A DNA stretch of 6,747 nt from the NCBI GenBank assembly GCA_903883985.1, contig CAISDD010000376.1:1-6747 (forward strand), written 5' to 3'. Below, piece after piece: positions 4,950 to 6,747 of this stretch. Every line of letters starts with the position of its first letter. Position 1 is the stretch's first letter. Under the pieces are notes generated by a model that saw nothing but the letters and a program-made list of their open reading frames with translations, was not told the origin of the DNA and searched no databases. The position numbers and the translations under genes were made by a program. This DNA comes from an uncultured Pseudomonadota bacterium. GTDB taxonomy: Bacteria > Pseudomonadota > Gammaproteobacteria > Burkholderiales > Thiobacillaceae.

Positions 4950-6218
4950 TTAATGAGTTGCCGGCATACGGCTGAGTGCTTGAGCATGAATCTCAAGCCT
5001 GGCGATGCGTTCGACTGCCTTGGGGTGGCTGTCGTAGAACAGCGAGTAGATCGGATCGGGCGTGAGCGTGGCGGCATTGTCCTGATAGAGGCGCACCAGG
5101 GCGGAGATCAGGTGGGCGGGCTTGCTATGGAGTGCGGCGAAATTGTCGGCCTCGAACTCGTGGCGGCGTGAGTGCAGGCTCATGAGCGGTGTCAGCGGAA
5201 ACAGAAACACCGGCAGCACCAGGAAGAACAGGGCGAGTGCCGTGGCGTCCGAGGGCGCGCTCACACCCAGGCCAGCGTAGAACCAGGAGGCTTGCTTCAA
5301 CCAGGCCAGGAGAGCGAGCAGACCCAGCGAGAGTGTGGACATCAAGGCGATCCGCTTGATGATGTGGTGGTGCTTGAAGTGTCCCAGTTCATGGGCCAAC
5401 ACGGCCTCGATCTGCTCAGGACTCAACTGGGTCAGGAGGGTGTCGTAGAAGACGATGCGCTTGTTTCGGCCCAGGCCGGTGAAATAGGCGTTGCCGTGGC
5501 TGGATCGGCGCGAGCCATCCATTACGAAGACGCCGCTGGCGGTGAAACCGGCTCGCCGCAACAGGGCCTCGATGCGGGCCTTCAGGGCGGTGTCCGCGAG
5601 CGGCGTGAATTTGTTGAACAAGGGCGCGATCACGGTGGGATAGAGCGTCAGCACCAGCAGATTGAAGCCCATCCACACGCCCCAGACCCAGATCCACCAG
5701 GCGGAGCCCATGATGCCCATCAACCAGAGTACCAGCAGGAGCAGAGGGCCGCCAATCACCAGAGCCAGGAGGGTCTGCTTCACCAGATCGATGAAAAAAC
5801 CACCCGGCGTCTGCCGATTGAAGCCGAAGCGCGTCTCGATACCGAACTGCTGATAGATGCCAAGCGGGAGTTCCAACAGGGCGCCAATCAGGAAAACACC
5901 CAGCAACAAGGTAGTGCCTGCGAACAGGGGCGGCAGGCCAGGAGAGAGCAGATGATCCAGGCCTCGCAGCCCGCCACCCAGGGTGAAGGCCAGCAGCAGG
6001 CCGGCTTCCAGCACAAGGTGCAGCATGTTCAAGCGGGCCTTGGCCAGGGTGTAGTCGGCCGCCTTGTAGTGCGCTTGCAGAGGAACGCTCTCGGCGAAAC
6101 GGGCGGGCGGGAATTCACGGTGTTGCCAGACATGGCGCATCTGGCGCAACAGCAGCCACAGCTTGAGGCCGAAGGCCAGGATCAGTGCGGCGAGAAACAA
6201 GCTTTGAAATGACGGCAT
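4950..6218 (-). CDS. Ste24-type M48 family membrane zinc metallopeptidase
   Basis: This is an integral inner-membrane peptidase related to the CAAX prenyl protease Ste24, with 422 residues from ATG 6216-6218. GGAAG sits 8 nt upstream of that start; the longer frame from 6290 lacks one. Residue 5 onward is a hydrophobic N-terminal segment (LFLAALILAFGLKLWLLL). Several more hydrophobic spans follow, as in the M48 N-terminal domain, including LLLAFTLGGG, LLLGVFLIGALL, LVIGGPLLLLVLWLMG and WIWVWGVWMGFNLLVL. The catalytic zinc motif HELGH is at 276-280, with the third ligand Glu356 in FEADNFAA. Two further hydrophobic stretches lie between them (LMSTLSLGLLALLAWL and TALALFFLVLPVFLF). Bacteria do not prenylate CAAX boxes, so its likely role is degradation or quality control of membrane proteins, by analogy with HtpX; the specific substrate is unknown. 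It is the first gene of the minus-strand series with phhB and rsgA. Confidence 0.95.
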   Translation of the reverse strand: MPSFQSLFLAALILAFGLKLWLLLRQMRHVWQHREFPPARFAESVPLQAHYKAADYTLAKARLNMLHLVLEAGLLLAFTLGGGLRGLDHLLSPGLPPLFAGTTLLLGVFLIGALLELPLGIYQQFGIETRFGFNRQTPGGFFIDLVKQTLLALVIGGPLLLLVLWLMGIMGSAWWIWVWGVWMGFNLLVLTLYPTVIAPLFNKFTPLADTALKARIEALLRRAGFTASGVFVMDGSRRSSHGNAYFTGLGRNKRIVFYDTLLTQLSPEQIEAVLAHELGHFKHHHIIKRIALMSTLSLGLLALLAWLKQASWFYAGLGVSAPSDATALALFFLVLPVFLFPLTPLMSLHSRRHEFEADNFAALHSKPAHLISALVRLYQDNAATLTPDPIYSLFYDSHPKAVERIARLEIHAQALSRMPATH

Positions 6219-6440
6219 GAGGCAGGCTTCCACAGGAGGATGGCGATTGTGCCACAATGCCGCCCCCCACTTGCGAACCCGCGCCAACACTGGCTTCGCG
6301 GGGTGTTTGCCAAAACGCGGCCGCAGCTTTGGTCGCGACCGCCACCGTGGGTATCGCGGGCAAACCCGACTTCTGTCGGGGCAAATGTCGCAACAGCCTT
6401 GGGACTTTCTGCATGCCCGGTAAGGAGAGGGGCATTGTGC
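6219..6440. other. Non-coding, palindrome-rich gap between the toxin remnant and the M48 gene
   Basis: I see no supported gene in these 222 bp. It contains CCCGAC-TTCT-GTCGGG (6365-6380), a perfect 6-bp stem with a tetraloop, and the perfect palindromes GGTCGCGACC (6331-6340) and GCGGCCGC (6317-6324). Short inverted words such as AACAC/GTGTT also occur. The style (GTCGGGTTTGCCCGCG on the minus strand) recalls REP-type intergenic repeats. The M48 promoter should lie here; CACAAT in TGGCACAATCG (minus strand, about 6252-6257) is a possible -10 box but has no good -35 partner. Reading frames through the region are low-complexity shadows. Confidence 0.5.
6365..6380. repeat. Perfect 6-bp stem-loop CCCGAC-TTCT-GTCGGG
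   Basis: The arms are exact and the loop is four bases. The hairpin lies about 60 bp beyond the stop codon of the toxin remnant in its direction of transcription. It could help end that transcript, but it is not followed by a T run, so a repeat origin is equally likely. Confidence 0.45.
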
Positions 6441-6689
6441 CTAAGCGCCTGCAAGCAGCGTGGCAAGACCTTCGCGAACGATCCGTTCGTCGGCGGCGGA
6501 TAGTTTCCCGAGCTGGCCGCGCACCAGACGATGGTCAAGGGTAAACAGTTTGAAGCGCACCAAGGAAGGAGCAGGCAAACCGGCGGCGGCAAGGTCGCCA
6601 ATCAGGCAGTCGAGGGGCCAGGGGGCGTTGCCTTGGGAAGTGATCATGGCCATCACCGAATGACCGGCCGGGGTGTTTATCGTTCCCAC
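6441..6689 (-). pseudogene. C-terminal part of a PemK/MazF-family toxin
   Basis: PemK/MazF toxins are sequence-specific endoribonucleases of type II toxin-antitoxin systems. The 82-residue frame from GTG 6687-6689 carries the C-terminal half of the fold: AGHSVMAMITS (8-18), then APWPLD, AAAGLPAPSLVRFKLFTLD and GKLSAADE. Family members are usually about 110-125 residues. The missing part is the N-terminal ~35-40 residues with the VxxPF strand and the RPALV segment, which includes a conserved Arg important for activity. From 6681 rightward the DNA is a REP-like palindrome pair. The first three codons after the GTG, and the GTG itself, are therefore largely repeat DNA. The frame nevertheless has no stop codon all the way to 6747, so an upstream start beyond the window cannot be excluded. 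No antitoxin gene is visible downstream; an upstream one would be off the edge. Most likely an inactivated toxin gene. Confidence 0.7.
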
Positions 6690-6729
6690 GCTCCAGCGTG
6701 GGAACGCAGTTTTGGACGCTCCAGCGTCC
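6681..6729. repeat. REP-like palindrome doublet inside the toxin reading frame
   Basis: Two palindromes share the core ACGCTCCAGCGT. CGTTCCCACGCT-CC-AGCGTGGGAACG (6681-6706) has perfect 12-bp arms, and GGACGCT-CC-AGCGTCC (6714-6729) has perfect 7-bp arms; 7 bp (CAGTTTT) separate them. From memory, GTTCCCACGCTCCAGCGTGGGAAC is a widely dispersed intergenic repeat of proteobacteria, of the REP kind moved by RAYT transposases. The left boundary falls exactly where resemblance to PemK/MazF proteins begins to fail. Confidence 0.75.
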
Positions 6730-6747
6730 CGACCTAGAGCAAGGCCA

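Noticed and set aside
5172..6212. Long plus-strand open frame (346 codons) opposite the M48 gene
   Set aside because: Its translation is Gln/Glu/Gly-rich without domains and lies wholly opposite a gene with clear HELGH and membrane segments; it is a high-GC antisense shadow.
6240..6265. Sigma54 promoter suggested by TGGCAC on the minus strand
   Set aside because: The GC element at the required spacing (TTGC after five bases) is absent.
6217..6423. Small plus-strand protein in the 6219-6440 gap
   Set aside because: Three overlapping frames are all open because of GC-rich repeat sequence; none has a ribosome site or protein-like composition.
1..6747. tRNA, rRNA or riboswitch
   Set aside because: No cloverleaf, T-loop consensus, conserved rRNA stretch or known riboswitch core was recognised on either strand by eye.

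Overview
The window is a GC-rich stretch of ordinary chromosomal genes. Strong G/C third-position bias, a Zwf with the GATGNL variant loop, a PCD-RsgA-M48 cluster and many short palindromic repeats suggest a betaproteobacterium, perhaps near Rhodocyclales or Nitrosomonadales. That placement is inference from family resemblance; no rRNA or marker gene is present to settle it.

Layout. Positions 1-166 hold only repeats: a C/G-rich hairpin at the left edge, an 11-bp-arm palindrome, and a short run of 7-bp units. A secreted DsrE-like protein is encoded on the minus strand (167-622). About 170 bp away, the divergent plus-strand pair gnd-zwf (793-1707 and 1811-3292) encodes the oxidative pentose phosphate dehydrogenases. 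The gap between them is a degenerate heptanucleotide array whose edge overlaps the gnd stop codon. Convergent with zwf, on the minus strand, is a small reading frame of about 79 codons split by an apparent one-base frameshift (3300-3538). Next comes a ~99-bp element with ~28-bp terminal inverted repeats (3592-3690), directly abutting the rsgA stop codon. A minus-strand, operon-like series follows, in transcription order: a Ste24-type M48 membrane metallopeptidase, pterin-4a-carbinolamine dehydratase, and rsgA, whose TTG start overlaps the dehydratase stop. Beyond a 222-bp palindrome-rich gap, the right end carries the C-terminal part of a PemK/MazF-family toxin (minus strand). Its expected N-terminal coding region is occupied by a pair of REP-like palindromes.

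How the genes relate. Zwf and Gnd act in one pathway: glucose-6-phosphate to 6-phosphogluconolactone, then 6-phosphogluconate to ribulose-5-phosphate. The lactonase step is not encoded here. The M48-PCD-RsgA series probably shares a transcript, but the three proteins have unrelated known roles: membrane proteolysis, pterin recycling and 30S ribosome maturation.

I found no convincing new multi-gene system. The items most worth a second look are the REP-interrupted toxin whose frame stays open through the palindromes, the frameshifted small gene, the MITE-like element, and the heptanucleotide arrays on both sides of gnd.
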